Virus record (IMG/VR): IMGVR_UViG_3300020430_000063
Span: 1-30,890 of that record
Source: a virus
DNA: 30,890 nt
Direction: 5' to 3' (one strand)
Shown here: piece by piece, positions 1 through 7,982 of the stretch
Layout: every line of letters begins with the position of its first letter
How positions within the stretch are numbered: position 1 is the stretch's first letter
Notes under the pieces: model-generated
Told to the model about the DNA's origin: nothing
Seen by the model: only the letters and a program-made list of their open reading frames with translations
Database searches by the model: none
Position numbers and translations under genes: made by a program

Positions 1-440
1 CCACCAGGGTCACCACCACGACCTCCGCCATTACCTTGTTTCAAATTTGAACCTCCACCAATGGCTTGTATTTGGCTAGCATTTCCTTGATTACCAACAG
101 CTGTATGACTTACCTGTGCACCACCTGCACCAATTACTATTGGATATGTTCCTACTGAAGAAAGAGTTAAGGTGTCTATAACATACGCACCTGCACCGCC
201 ACCGCCTGCTGAATTAGGGTCACCATTACCACCACCAGCACTACCTCCACCTGCAACAAGAAGTATTTGAGTAGCACCATCTGAACCTAAACTAGATACA
301 ACAAAGTTACCTGAAGCTGTAAATACATGTGCTTTGTAATTAACACCACCTTCGGTGTATGTGTTTATAGCATTACCACCTGTGGCTTCTATAAAACTTT
401 TACCTGATTGAAATCCAAATCTTGCTGCACCTAACGGCAT
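1..440 (-). CDS. Glycine-rich tail fibre protein, 3' part cut by window edge
   Basis: The reading frame opens with ATG at 440, preceded by AGGAG at a good distance, and stays open to the left edge, giving 146 N-terminal residues. It starts MPLGAARFGFQSGKSF. Near residues 35-45 it has the segment KAHVFTASGNF, typical of the start of glycine-rich fibre domains, and from about residue 60 it carries many Gly runs (VAGGGSAGGGNG, SAGGGGAGAY, GGGRGGDPG). Such Gly-rich domains occur in phage adhesins and distal fibres and may fold as polyglycine-II sandwiches; here that is an inference from composition. It is the last visible gene of the leftward tail module, 8 nt after the 318-aa fibre/collar-like gene, and fits a receptor-binding role. 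The C-terminus, and so the full function, is outside the window. Confidence 0.8.
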   Translation of the reverse strand, partial: MPLGAARFGFQSGKSFIEATGGNAINTYTEGGVNYKAHVFTASGNFVVSSLGSDGATQILLVAGGGSAGGGNGDPNSAGGGGAGAYVIDTLTLSSVGTYPIVIGAGGAQVSHTAVGNQGNASQIQAIGGGSNLKQGNGGGRGGDPG

Positions 441-448
441 ATGAACTC

Positions 449-1405
449 CTAACTATTTTTAAAATCTAATAATGCGTTTATTAATGGTGTTCCTGCATCA
501 AAAAATAAAAATGTAACTAAATCCACAGAGTTAGCAGCAGTAGTCAATGTTATACCTGCATTACCTGGTGTAAGACCTGTTACATGTGAACCACCATTTA
601 CTGTAATTTCATCAATGTCTAATGTTCTTGAACCTGTGCCATCTTGTGTAATTTTTAGTGTAAAAGTTGAAGTTCCATTTGTTGGAACATTTGTAAAATC
701 TATGCCACCTGATACATTACCAGTTAAAGTTACTGAACCTGTATTTCCATTGGCTAAATCAATAGCTAAATCTGTTCCGTAAGAAATAGCTACATCTGTT
801 TCTGCATAGTCTTTAAGCACAACGGCACTTACTTCTTGGTCACCAACATTTACTGCACCTGTTAATGTTCCACCTGATAAAGCTAATTTAGTGTCAGCAT
901 ATGCTTTGACTGATTGTTGTGAAGGTAATTTAGTTGCAGAGTTAGATGTCATATCATCTTCATCAACAGTATCTGCAATCATTGCATAATCTACTGCACC
1001 TGCAGCTATTGTTGTAGCTACAGCTGATGTTGCATTTGTAAGTGTACCTGTAACATCTCCTGTTAAAGCTACGTCATTAATTCTATCGTGTAAGTCTTCA
1101 AACATTTCACCAACTACAGCCATACGTACTGTTGCACCATCATCATGTGTAGGGTTTGGTGAATGTCTACCTTCTACATCTCTAGTTACTGTTTGCATAT
1201 TAGTACCAGATGATGCAGTAACTAATACAACTTCTCTTTTTGTAGTGCTATCAGGATTGATAACTAAATAAAAAGGAGCATTTATATTATTGCTACCATC
1301 AGCAGTAGGAGCTGCTGATAAATCTAATTGTGTGTCTGATGCACCTACGGCACCATCTAATGTTGTTTCGAAAAAGTTACTAAAGTTTGCTAACGTATTT
1401 GTCAT
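449..1405 (-). CDS. Tail fibre or tail-associated structural protein (318 aa)
   Basis: The start is ATG at 1405, with GGAG about 6 nt upstream. The protein is rich in Thr, Ser, Gly, Ala and Asp, has few charged helices, and contains repeated short beta-type segments (ALTGDVTGTLTN, ALSGGTLTGAVNVGD, GSVTLTGNVSGG) seen in trimeric phage fibres. The stretch LPSQQSVKAYADTKLALSGG near residues 160-180 is a familiar fibre pattern in which a helix (QSVKAYAD) joins two beta repeats. The N-terminal roughly 100 residues (LVINPDSTTKREVVLVTASSG) resemble a small beta domain for attachment to the tail. It lies between the propeller-like tail protein and the Gly-rich distal fibre, so it could be the proximal fibre. 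No enzymatic motif is visible. The structural role is fairly sure, the exact position in the particle is not. Confidence 0.72.
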   Translation of the reverse strand: MTNTLANFSNFFETTLDGAVGASDTQLDLSAAPTADGSNNINAPFYLVINPDSTTKREVVLVTASSGTNMQTVTRDVEGRHSPNPTHDDGATVRMAVVGEMFEDLHDRINDVALTGDVTGTLTNATSAVATTIAAGAVDYAMIADTVDEDDMTSNSATKLPSQQSVKAYADTKLALSGGTLTGAVNVGDQEVSAVVLKDYAETDVAISYGTDLAIDLANGNTGSVTLTGNVSGGIDFTNVPTNGTSTFTLKITQDGTGSRTLDIDEITVNGGSHVTGLTPGNAGITLTTAANSVDLVTFLFFDAGTPLINALLDFKNS

Positions 1406-1415
1406 TTAATCTCCA

Positions 1416-1601
1416 TTATGCTTGTGTTCCAGATACTACAATTGTGTTATTACCAAATGCAGACTGACCCATCATAGCAAGTCCTATTGTAGCAGAATAT
1501 ACTGTTTCTGCTAGTAAATCTAAATCTTCATCTATAGGTAAATTACCAATAGTATCAATACCTAGACTACCACCTTCTTTCATCATTATTAGTATTGACA
1601 T
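1416..1601 (-). CDS. Small protein in tail-fibre region (61 aa)
   Basis: An ATG-start gene packed between the propeller-like tail protein and the fibre gene, with AGGA upstream. It has an acidic centre (IDEDLDLLAET) followed by a mildly hydrophobic half (YSATIGLAMMGQSAFG) that is short and contains Ser/Gly, so it is not clearly a membrane segment. I do not recognise the family. Its place in the tail cluster and tight spacing support a real gene, perhaps an assembly factor or small virion component. There is no sign of catalytic residues. Confidence 0.55.
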   Translation of the reverse strand: MSILIMMKEGGSLGIDTIGNLPIDEDLDLLAETVYSATIGLAMMGQSAFGNNTIVVSGTQA

Positions 1602-1625
1602 AATTTATATCCTAACATATTTTTT

Positions 1626-3593
1626 TTATCCACCAAATCTTACTTTACCTAATACTTCTACACCTATTAAATGAACACTTGATGGTTCAATAACTGTTGT
1701 CTGTCTAGTACCACGTACAGTTAATACTGCTATTTGTGTTACAGAACCAAGTTCAGTATTAGATATAATAGGATAACTTATAGATTCTACAACACCTTTA
1801 ATTACTTCATTAGGGTCAAATATTTCTAATGTAACAGCATCACCTTCTAATAATCTAAGTTCATTGTATAAAGCATCACCAAGTTCTTTTACTCTAATAG
1901 GCGTTCTACCAGGTCTTTCTACTCTATCACTAATGTTTATAGGTATTTGTGCAACTACAAGTTCTGGTCTAGCTAATGCTCTAAATTGTAATGATTTAAC
2001 TTTAGGTGTATCTACACCATCAGAATTTAAAATTAATTTTCCTATAATATAACGTGCAATAGGTTTAATTTGCATTTCAGTATCACCTGTACCAGATACT
2101 TGATTAACAGCTCTTTCATAATTTGTACTATCTGGATTATCTAAGTCTTCAAAATTATTACTAAATAACAATTCTACTGATGTATTATCAGGCAATTCTT
2201 TTGTAGATATTTCTGCACCAACAAATTGTTTTGACTCAGCAGTAAAAAAATCTGCTGCAGATGTTATAAGATAACCTGTCTTTTCATATGTAGATGTTTC
2301 TATATATACATCAGAACCTGCTACACATATAACAAATTTACCATTACTTTGTACTATTCCTTGAACAAAACCATTACCAACTGTTTGTAAATCTCTAGCT
2401 AAACCACCAGTAGGTAAATAATATCGCCACAAATTTGTTTCATTATTTGCTTCTTTTATTCCTATATAGACACTATCTCTTGAAACAAACATTGCTTTAG
2501 GTGTAGTATCTACAGCTGTTACCCATTCTTTTATTAATTGTCTATTAGCTAATACATATAAATTATCTGCAGCAACTAATTCTAATCTATATAAACGTCC
2601 TACATTTCTAGATACTTCTTTAGTTCCTATAAATATTATTCCTTCTGCTGCAGCTATAGAATGTACTTCTTCATAAGGTATTTTTGTTTGTCCTTGATTA
2701 ACAAATACATTAGAACTCAACTTAAAAGAATATACAGTACCATCTGTATTTGAAGCTAATACTGCAGCACCACCATCAACAATACCTGTAAAACTATGTG
2801 TAGGTTCTACTTCTACAATGCTATCTGCATCAGCTAAATTACCTGTATCCCATGCATCAAATGGACTTTTTTCCCAAATGTATTCAGCTGTACCATCATT
2901 ACCTGTAATCCATAATCTATTTTTTACATACCATACACCTGTTAATCCACCAGAACTAGATTGTGCAGTAGTTAATGTACTATACGAACTACCATCATAT
3001 TTAATTAATTGTGAACCAGATGTACCATTTGCAGTAGTAGCATAAAATCCATTACCAAATGCAGCAATACCTGTAAAATTATGTGTAGCACCACTTGTAC
3101 CAGCAGCTATAGTACTCCAGCTAGTTGTTGATGCAGTATATTTATGTATATTTGTAGTATCAGTTACATAGATATCACCATTAGTTGTTTGTGTCATGTA
3201 ATTATTTGTACCACTAAAAGATTTGTTTTGTGTCAATGTTGTATGTAGTAAATGTATATTGTATGATACTTCATCATCTCCGTGAAATACATCTATACCT
3301 TTACTGTCCCAAAATCTATTTACATCATCAGGTTTTCCATTAGCTCTATGTGCAGTATCAAGTCCTTGACCTGAAGAAAAATTATTTCTTGAATATATAC
3401 GACCTAAATTAGATGTAAAGTCTTCAGGATTTTGTTTAACATTAACTGCTTGTCCTGCTTGTACATCAGATGATTGTATAGTCATAGGATTATTAGGATT
3501 TATAGCAGAACGTAATAATAATTTATCTACACGTACATCATATCCATATCTTTTAGGATTACTTATAAATTCAGTAGTAGGTATTCTAGGCAT
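1626..3593 (-). CDS. Beta-propeller-like tail protein (655 aa)
   Basis: ATG at 3593 overlaps the end of the 46-aa gene by 8 nt. Residues about 100-440 contain repeated beta-rich segments with small turns (GDIYVTDTTNIHKYT, GNGFYATTANG, KNRLWITGNDGTAEYIWEK, EGIIFIGTKEVSRNVGRLYRLE, RDSVYIGIKEANNETNLWRYYLP). This is the rhythm of propeller blades, as in podoviral nozzle or tubular tail proteins. The C-terminal 200 residues form a separate domain (VEVLGKVRF at the end), probably for contact with tail partners. The gene follows the adaptor-like 335-aa gene and precedes fibre genes, which is where a tail hub or nozzle gene is expected. The propeller assignment is by eye; a tail role is likely. Confidence 0.65.
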   Translation of the reverse strand: MPRIPTTEFISNPKRYGYDVRVDKLLLRSAINPNNPMTIQSSDVQAGQAVNVKQNPEDFTSNLGRIYSRNNFSSGQGLDTAHRANGKPDDVNRFWDSKGIDVFHGDDEVSYNIHLLHTTLTQNKSFSGTNNYMTQTTNGDIYVTDTTNIHKYTASTTSWSTIAAGTSGATHNFTGIAAFGNGFYATTANGTSGSQLIKYDGSSYSTLTTAQSSSGGLTGVWYVKNRLWITGNDGTAEYIWEKSPFDAWDTGNLADADSIVEVEPTHSFTGIVDGGAAVLASNTDGTVYSFKLSSNVFVNQGQTKIPYEEVHSIAAAEGIIFIGTKEVSRNVGRLYRLELVAADNLYVLANRQLIKEWVTAVDTTPKAMFVSRDSVYIGIKEANNETNLWRYYLPTGGLARDLQTVGNGFVQGIVQSNGKFVICVAGSDVYIETSTYEKTGYLITSAADFFTAESKQFVGAEISTKELPDNTSVELLFSNNFEDLDNPDSTNYERAVNQVSGTGDTEMQIKPIARYIIGKLILNSDGVDTPKVKSLQFRALARPELVVAQIPINISDRVERPGRTPIRVKELGDALYNELRLLEGDAVTLEIFDPNEVIKGVVESISYPIISNTELGSVTQIAVLTVRGTRQTTVIEPSSVHLIGVEVLGKVRFGG

Positions 3594-3726
3594 CTTTAAC
3601 TACTTTCAAAGGATGTCCTTTATGCACAGGTGAATCTAATTTTGTTCCCATATTTTTACGATTTCTATCTTGCCATACAGGCATAATATGAGCTATGTTT
3701 TTAGAATTACTGTAAGGACCTGGCAT
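3586..3726 (-). CDS. Hidden small protein between adaptor and tail genes (46 aa)
   Basis: This short frame fills what would otherwise be a 132-base gap. Its ATG shares bases with the stop of the upstream adaptor-like gene (TAATG), and its TAG lies inside the first codons of the propeller-like gene (8-nt overlap), so all three look translationally coupled. The product starts MPGPYSNSKNIAHIMPVW and is basic (KHK, RNRKN), with no Cys and no membrane segment. I do not recognise it. Exact end-to-end packing at both sides is the main support. It may be a small neck or tail-completion peptide, which is an inference from position only. Confidence 0.6.
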   Translation of the reverse strand: MPGPYSNSKNIAHIMPVWQDRNRKNMGTKLDSPVHKGHPLKVVKDA

Positions 3727-4733
3727 TATGTTGAATAAAGTATGCTATTAAGTTGTACAGGTTCTGGATATTTAGACCTTAAATTACTTCTAGCTTGTTG
3801 TATTAATAATTGTTGATATCTTAATAAACTTTGTCCAATGCTATTAGAACTACCTATAGGACTTACAGATGTTTCTAATTGTTCTGTTATATAAGATGCG
3901 TTAAGTTTTGATATATCTTTTCCTGCTATTAATTGTGCAGCAACACCAGTCATAATAATTGGTTCATATTCTATTTCTAAACCTATTGAAGCTAATGTTG
4001 TAGATTCAGCTGTAGGTTGTACAAATTTCTTTTTGAAAGTTACATAAACAGTATGACCTGCTGATATATTTACAAATTGTACTGCATGTACAACATCAGG
4101 TCCTGTTGTGTATGTTTTAGTTCTTTCTGTTTGTGTATCATCTGTGTATACAAAAGGATTAGGTAAGTCAATCATTTCTATAGCTACACCATTATATTTA
4201 AGTCCTGTTTGGTCAGAACCTGATTGCCAATCTGTATATTGTGATATAGCTTTTAATGGTGCTACTAAATAGTTATGAGTATCTCCATCAGTACCATGTG
4301 TACCTAGTAATTTATATCCAGTACTAGCAGTAAGTTCTATAGTTTCTACAGCAAATAATGTAGGATATAAGTTTTTAATTTGGTCAACTACAGCTTCATA
4401 TACATTTTTACGTGGAAATGCAGGTGCTATTTTAATTAAATCTCCTGCTGAATGTGCAGCAGCAGTAGTACCTCTTTGACCTCTTTTAACAGTAATAGTA
4501 TTAGCTGAAGCATCAAGAGATGTTGTATACATAATCTCTTGTCCTACTTCTACAATTGCACCAGCATCTAATGCATCTTCTTCTTCAATTGAAAATAAAT
4601 TACCATCATATGTAATTGAATCAACAGAATCATTAATACCAGAAGATAAATAGGAATATGATTCTACTTCATCTACAGGTTCTAGGTATTCTCTATATAC
4701 CCTATCGACTAGGTCGCCTATTGTGTTACTCAC
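3726..4733 (-). CDS. Neck/adaptor-like head-to-tail connector (335 aa)
   Basis: The start codon is GTG at 4733, with AGGAGG just upstream. The N-terminus (IGDLVDRVYREYLEP) is a short helix typical of phage adaptor proteins. Residues about 45-105 form a small beta domain (VEVGQEIMYTTSLDASANTITVKRG then GTTAAAHSAGD), a pattern often seen in phage neck and tail proteins. The C-terminal third is helical (LLRYQQLLIQQARSNLRSKYP), and helices of this kind can dock to a portal. It follows the capsid genes and precedes the tail genes, the usual place for a head-tail adaptor. Alternatives are a tail tube or nozzle component. The structural role is likely, the exact identity moderate. Confidence 0.6.
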   Translation of the reverse strand: MSNTIGDLVDRVYREYLEPVDEVESYSYLSSGINDSVDSITYDGNLFSIEEEDALDAGAIVEVGQEIMYTTSLDASANTITVKRGQRGTTAAAHSAGDLIKIAPAFPRKNVYEAVVDQIKNLYPTLFAVETIELTASTGYKLLGTHGTDGDTHNYLVAPLKAISQYTDWQSGSDQTGLKYNGVAIEMIDLPNPFVYTDDTQTERTKTYTTGPDVVHAVQFVNISAGHTVYVTFKKKFVQPTAESTTLASIGLEIEYEPIIMTGVAAQLIAGKDISKLNASYITEQLETSVSPIGSSNSIGQSLLRYQQLLIQQARSNLRSKYPEPVQLNSILYST

Positions 4734-4741
4734 AAGGCCTC

Positions 4742-5074
4742 CTAACTTTGTTTAAATATTAAATTTATTGTTCTATCGGCAGCTTCAGAACCATTAGATA
4801 CTACTCTTAAAAAACCAGTTGCGGCAAAAGCCCAACCACTAGGGTCAACTCTTACTACGTTTCCTGCTGAAACTGCATATGATACTTCAGTACCATCAGT
4901 TTCTACTACGTCATACCATGTTGTTCCATCAAATGAAAAATCAAATGTTATTGTAGAACCAGTCATTGCTGCTGGAAATACAACACCTGATAATAATAAA
5001 CCATCACACTGTGCAGCAGATGAGTTATTAGCATTGGCTGAAATGTCGATTAAAACTTCTTTTTGTAATTGCAT
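4742..5074 (-). CDS. Small beta-rich virion protein after the capsid gene (110 aa)
   Basis: ATG at 5074 follows AAGGA. The protein is a compact all-beta-looking domain with alternating hydrophobic residues (LLLSGVVFPAAMTGSTITFDF, then WYDVVETDGTEVSYAV and GFLRVVSNG) and almost no helix. Its place directly downstream of the major capsid gene and its size suit a capsid decoration protein or a small neck/fibre domain. I cannot decide between these from sequence. A terminator-like hairpin lies between it and the capsid gene, which would lower its expression compared with the capsid protein. No catalytic or metal-binding residues are apparent. Confidence 0.6.
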   Translation of the reverse strand: MQLQKEVLIDISANANNSSAAQCDGLLLSGVVFPAAMTGSTITFDFSFDGTTWYDVVETDGTEVSYAVSAGNVVRVDPSGWAFAATGFLRVVSNGSEAADRTINLIFKQS

Positions 5075-5100
5075 ATTGTCCTTACTATAGCAGAAGAAAT

Positions 5101-5122
5101 GGGAGGAAGGTGGATTCCCCCC
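5101..5122 (-). terminator. GC-rich hairpin after capsid gene, likely attenuating terminator
   Basis: On the minus strand an 8-bp stem (GGGGGGAA with TTCCTCCC, one G-U pair) closes a 6-nt loop and is followed by ATTTCTTCT. It stands out in this AT-rich region, lies 15 nt past the capsid stop codon, and precedes the next tail genes in the same direction. The T tract is interrupted, so partial termination or 3'-end protection of the capsid message is more likely than a full stop. Confidence 0.55.
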
Positions 5123-5137
5123 AAATCTTCAAATTTG

Positions 5138-6265
5138 TTAAGCTACTTTAGCTATCTTTAGATGGTATGAAGGAGGACCGAAGTCGTATCCCATTTCCAT
5201 ATAAACACCTTTAGCAACTTGTGCATTTGCATCTTGGTCAATATCTCTTACAAATACTGTTCCGTATCCAGGGATATTTGTAAAGACTGGCTGTATGAAA
5301 GCAAAGTCTAAGATAAATGCATTGTTGTCAGGCATAATATTAGGGTCAATAACCATCATACCAATTTGTCCAAATGGTGTGACAATTACGTCAATATCAA
5401 TACCAGCAAGGTTTCTATCTCTAGGTAAGATAGCACCTGTAATTCCAACAGAACCAGCAAGCAATTCTTTGTTAAGGTCCAAAAGTTGTTTTGGAGTTAC
5501 ACAAAGTACTGGCTGAATCATTGGAGCATGTGCATCATACAATCTCTTTAGAGAGTTAGCGATAGCATCCCAAGAAAGTACTTGAGCAGAACCTGTAGCA
5601 CCGTTACCAGTAGTACCGTTCCAATAAATGTTACCTCCTGTAAATGTAGGAGCAACGCTATTGTCAGCGTTAGCATTTAATGATGTGTATTCAGAAATAC
5701 CACGCATTTCTCTTGTACCTGAACCAGGTGTAGCATGCGCTCCATCTGCGAAAGTACCATTGAATGCGAACCATTCTACTTCTCTAGCTACTTTTTCAAG
5801 TGCCAAAGACATTTGCTCTGCAAATTCATCAACAATTGGGTTACCACCAGCTAAGCTGAGTTCAGCTCCTGCTGTGTTAGTACCATCTCCATCAGAACCA
5901 GCATAAGCGTCTGCTCCTAATGTAAATGTATTTTGATGTTGGAATGTTGCCATAGCTGTGTAGGTCATCTTTACACCTTTATGGAATATCTGTGTCACAT
6001 TAGTATATGCAACTCTATCCCTACCAAGATATTCAGTAGGAGTAGAACCTTCTTGACCTTTAGTAGGTTCAGAAGATACTCTATGTGAATCAGCAGCTTG
6101 GATTTGCCAGAAGGTAGATTGTAAAACCTTACCTCCGTTTAATCCACCTGTTGCAGATAAAAAAGGAGTTCTTTGACCACCCACACGAAAAAGCTCCCCA
6201 GTAAAGTTATTAATTTGCTGGGAATAAATTGGAGTAGTTGCGTCTAAACCGCTAATTACTGCCAT
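5138..6265 (-). CDS. Major capsid protein, SU10/DUF5309-like (375 aa)
   Basis: ATG at 6265 follows a strong GGAGG site. The N-terminus (ATTPIYSQQINNFTGELFRVGG) and the following PFLSATGGLNGGKVL match the pattern I know from SU10-type (DUF5309) capsid proteins. The middle contains the capsid spine region with a long helix (EFAEQMSLALEKVAREVEWFAF), and the C-terminal part has GYGTVFVRDIDQD and ends KIAKVA. The length of 375 aa is usual for an HK97-fold shell protein. It follows the scaffold gene by 34 nt and is set off downstream by a hairpin, consistent with high expression. I see no separate protease gene next to it. The call is confident for capsid and moderate for the exact family. Confidence 0.85.
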   Translation of the reverse strand: MAVISGLDATTPIYSQQINNFTGELFRVGGQRTPFLSATGGLNGGKVLQSTFWQIQAADSHRVSSEPTKGQEGSTPTEYLGRDRVAYTNVTQIFHKGVKMTYTAMATFQHQNTFTLGADAYAGSDGDGTNTAGAELSLAGGNPIVDEFAEQMSLALEKVAREVEWFAFNGTFADGAHATPGSGTREMRGISEYTSLNANADNSVAPTFTGGNIYWNGTTGNGATGSAQVLSWDAIANSLKRLYDAHAPMIQPVLCVTPKQLLDLNKELLAGSVGITGAILPRDRNLAGIDIDVIVTPFGQIGMMVIDPNIMPDNNAFILDFAFIQPVFTNIPGYGTVFVRDIDQDANAQVAKGVYMEMGYDFGPPSYHLKIAKVA

Positions 6266-6299
6266 AATTACACCTCCGTATGTGTTGTATTAAATTCGT

Positions 6300-6767
6300 T
6301 TACTTATTTTTTTTAACGTCATCCATAATAGATAACTTAGCTCTAAGAGAATCTTTTACTGAAGCTCCTTTTAGAACTTGTGCTAACTGTTGGTTAACGT
6401 CTAAAGGCACATCTGATGTAGAATTTGCATCAAGTGCAGCTACTCTAGACCTAGCATCATCTTGTACTACTTGTTCTGGTTCAGATTGTGGTGTAACCTC
6501 AACCGTACCTGTAGGTTCAAAACCATACTCATCTTTAGCAAACTGTGCAACAGCTTCTGTATTAACAGGACCGTCATACACTTGTTTTAACGCTTTGCCG
6601 AAACCTTTGTCAGTAGATAATCCTAAAGTACCAAAGACATTATCTATTTCCTTATCTTTATAAGAAGCTAGTTCTGCCTCAAGTTTCTTGATAGTATCAT
6701 CTTTTCTATCAATTGTTTCTCTCATTTGTTTTACACCATGTTCTCCAGGTGCATCAAATTCTTCCAT
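6300..6767 (-). CDS. Capsid assembly scaffold protein (155 aa)
   Basis: I place the start at ATG 6767 because a clean GGAGGT lies just upstream; the GTG 12 nt earlier would put that site inside the gene. The product is acidic and helical, with a probable short coiled coil near residues 15-45 (RETIDRKDDTIKKLEAELASYKDKE), a flexible Pro/Glu/Gln section (about 85-105) and a basic C-terminus (LRAKLSIMDDVKKNK). This layout is typical of tailed-phage scaffolds, whose basic C-terminus binds the capsid protein. It sits directly before the capsid gene. Its mRNA would have a 5' leader of nearly 200 nt from the promoter at 6964-6991. The role is likely from position and composition, not from conserved residues. 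Confidence 0.72.
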   Translation of the reverse strand: MEEFDAPGEHGVKQMRETIDRKDDTIKKLEAELASYKDKEIDNVFGTLGLSTDKGFGKALKQVYDGPVNTEAVAQFAKDEYGFEPTGTVEVTPQSEPEQVVQDDARSRVAALDANSTSDVPLDVNQQLAQVLKGASVKDSLRAKLSIMDDVKKNK

Positions 6768-6963
6768 TTGTACCTCCACTATGTATTTACCTATCAGACA
6801 AGACCATAGGCATCTTGCCGTGGTGCTACCTTTACCACTTGACTTACGCTCTGGTAGCTTAAAAGCTATAAGTCCATTACTCTACGGTTTTAATACAAGC
6901 TTTCTACGTAGGCGCTGAAAGCTGATTGCAGGTCTATTAAGCGGACCACGCAACGCTAAACCT
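6768..6963 (-). promoter_or_regulatory. Folded 5' leader of the scaffold-capsid message
   Basis: About 196 nt lie between the 336-aa gene and the scaffold start and hold no gene. Three hairpins can be seen from complementarity: 6898-6904 with 6917-6923 (7 bp), 6825-6830 with 6853-6858 (6 bp) and 6790-6794 with 6806-6810 (5 bp). The base composition is more mixed than in the flanking genes. I considered a tRNA and found no T-arm. A leader controlling capsid/scaffold output or mRNA stability is the best guess. Confidence 0.4.
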
Positions 6964-6991
6964 ATTATACACTAATCTTCTGTTAGTCCAA
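6964..6991 (-). promoter_or_regulatory. Promoter candidate for scaffold and capsid genes
   Basis: On the minus strand a perfect TATAAT (6964-6969) has TTGGAC 16 bases upstream (6986-6991), a weak match to a sigma-70 -35 box. It overlaps the last codons of the 336-aa gene and would give the scaffold and capsid genes their own transcript. The -10 match is strong and the -35 poor. Confidence 0.45.
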
Positions 6992-7982
6992 CTATATTTC
7001 CATCTTTTTGTGCAGCTCCTAAACTTAATCCTTGCATAGAAGCTAACTCTGCATTAATCCTAGTAACTCTTTTAGTTGCTTCTGTATCTCCTAAAGCTGC
7101 GTCTTCTAATGTTGTAATATCTAAATCTCTACCTATTGTATTAGCCATACTTATTATTCCACCAGCTTGTTCATACAATTGTCTAGCCATTTTTAAATCC
7201 ATACCTTGTTGTTTAAGGGCATTAAATCTTCCAAATGAATATGAAAAACCTCTACTTGCTGCTTCTGCACCTATTGTAATTGTATCTATAGCTCCGTTTA
7301 ATACTTTATCTTCTATCTTAGGATTAATTAATGATGCAAATATTGTTGCGTCATCATACTCTACACCTAAATAATCAGCTAATAAGTTTTTAACTTCTGG
7401 TATACGATTATTAACAGCAGCATAAACTGTATCAATTCTTTGTTGAAATTCTGAAGGTGCAACATCACCAACCATTTCATTAAATTCATCTTCAAAATCA
7501 GAAAAATCTTCTATACCTATTTCTCTTAAAGTATTTTTAAAACTTTCTTTAACTCCTATAGCTTCTACTTCTGACATTTTAAGAGTTATACCATCGTCAT
7601 TAAATAACCAACTAAATTCTTTTTTGTATTCATCAGATTGTCTTGTAAAAGATAATGCTAAATCTTTATCCCCACCATACTCTGCATATCCTTCAGCATA
7701 CTTTTTAACTATTGCTTCAGGTAAAAAGCCATACAATGTGTTAGCAATTGACAAAGCATATTGATAATCTACACCACTTGAACCATCTGTTCCTTCAGTA
7801 GAATTAGCACCGGTGTATGCTCTAACAACACCCATATTTCCATTTGCATCTTGGCCTGGGTTAATTAAATCACCTGGATTTAAACCTTCAGTTTCTCCTG
7901 GTTGAGCTTTAAATATACCTTTATCAGCATCTGCTTCTGTTGCTCCAGGAACTGGTCTACCTAATATATCATAAAATGCCAT
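6972..7982 (-). CDS. Probable internal or minor virion protein (336 aa)
   Basis: Its ATG overlaps the stop of the 452-aa gene (TAATG), so the two are coupled. The N-terminal 60 residues are Gly/Asp/Asn-rich and probably flexible (GRPVPGATEADADKGIF). The rest is largely helical and acidic (KKYAEGYAEYGGDKDLALSF, EFQQRIDTVYAAVNNRIPEVK). No catalytic motif, signal peptide or membrane segment is visible. It is the last of five large proteins between portal and scaffold, and shares with the 452- and 438-aa proteins the style of helical stretches rich in Tyr, Asp and Glu. I do not recognise the family. A virion or head-internal role is inferred from position. Confidence 0.55.
   Translation of the reverse strand: MAFYDILGRPVPGATEADADKGIFKAQPGETEGLNPGDLINPGQDANGNMGVVRAYTGANSTEGTDGSSGVDYQYALSIANTLYGFLPEAIVKKYAEGYAEYGGDKDLALSFTRQSDEYKKEFSWLFNDDGITLKMSEVEAIGVKESFKNTLREIGIEDFSDFEDEFNEMVGDVAPSEFQQRIDTVYAAVNNRIPEVKNLLADYLGVEYDDATIFASLINPKIEDKVLNGAIDTITIGAEAASRGFSYSFGRFNALKQQGMDLKMARQLYEQAGGIISMANTIGRDLDITTLEDAALGDTEATKRVTRINAELASMQGLSLGAAQKDGNIVGLTED

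Noticed and set aside
5628-5906. 92-aa plus-strand frame opposite the capsid gene
   Set aside because: Lies wholly within the capsid gene on the other strand and has no support of its own.
6280-6663. 127-aa plus-strand frame opposite the scaffold gene
   Set aside because: Antisense shadow of the scaffold; Cys/Ser/Leu-rich composition as expected from the reverse of a Lys/Glu/Asp-rich gene.
6815-6900. tRNA-like segment on the minus strand in the scaffold leader (GTGGTA and CACCA-like bits)
   Set aside because: No T-arm (GTTCRA-type) and no 7-bp acceptor stem could be built, so it is treated as a leader fold.
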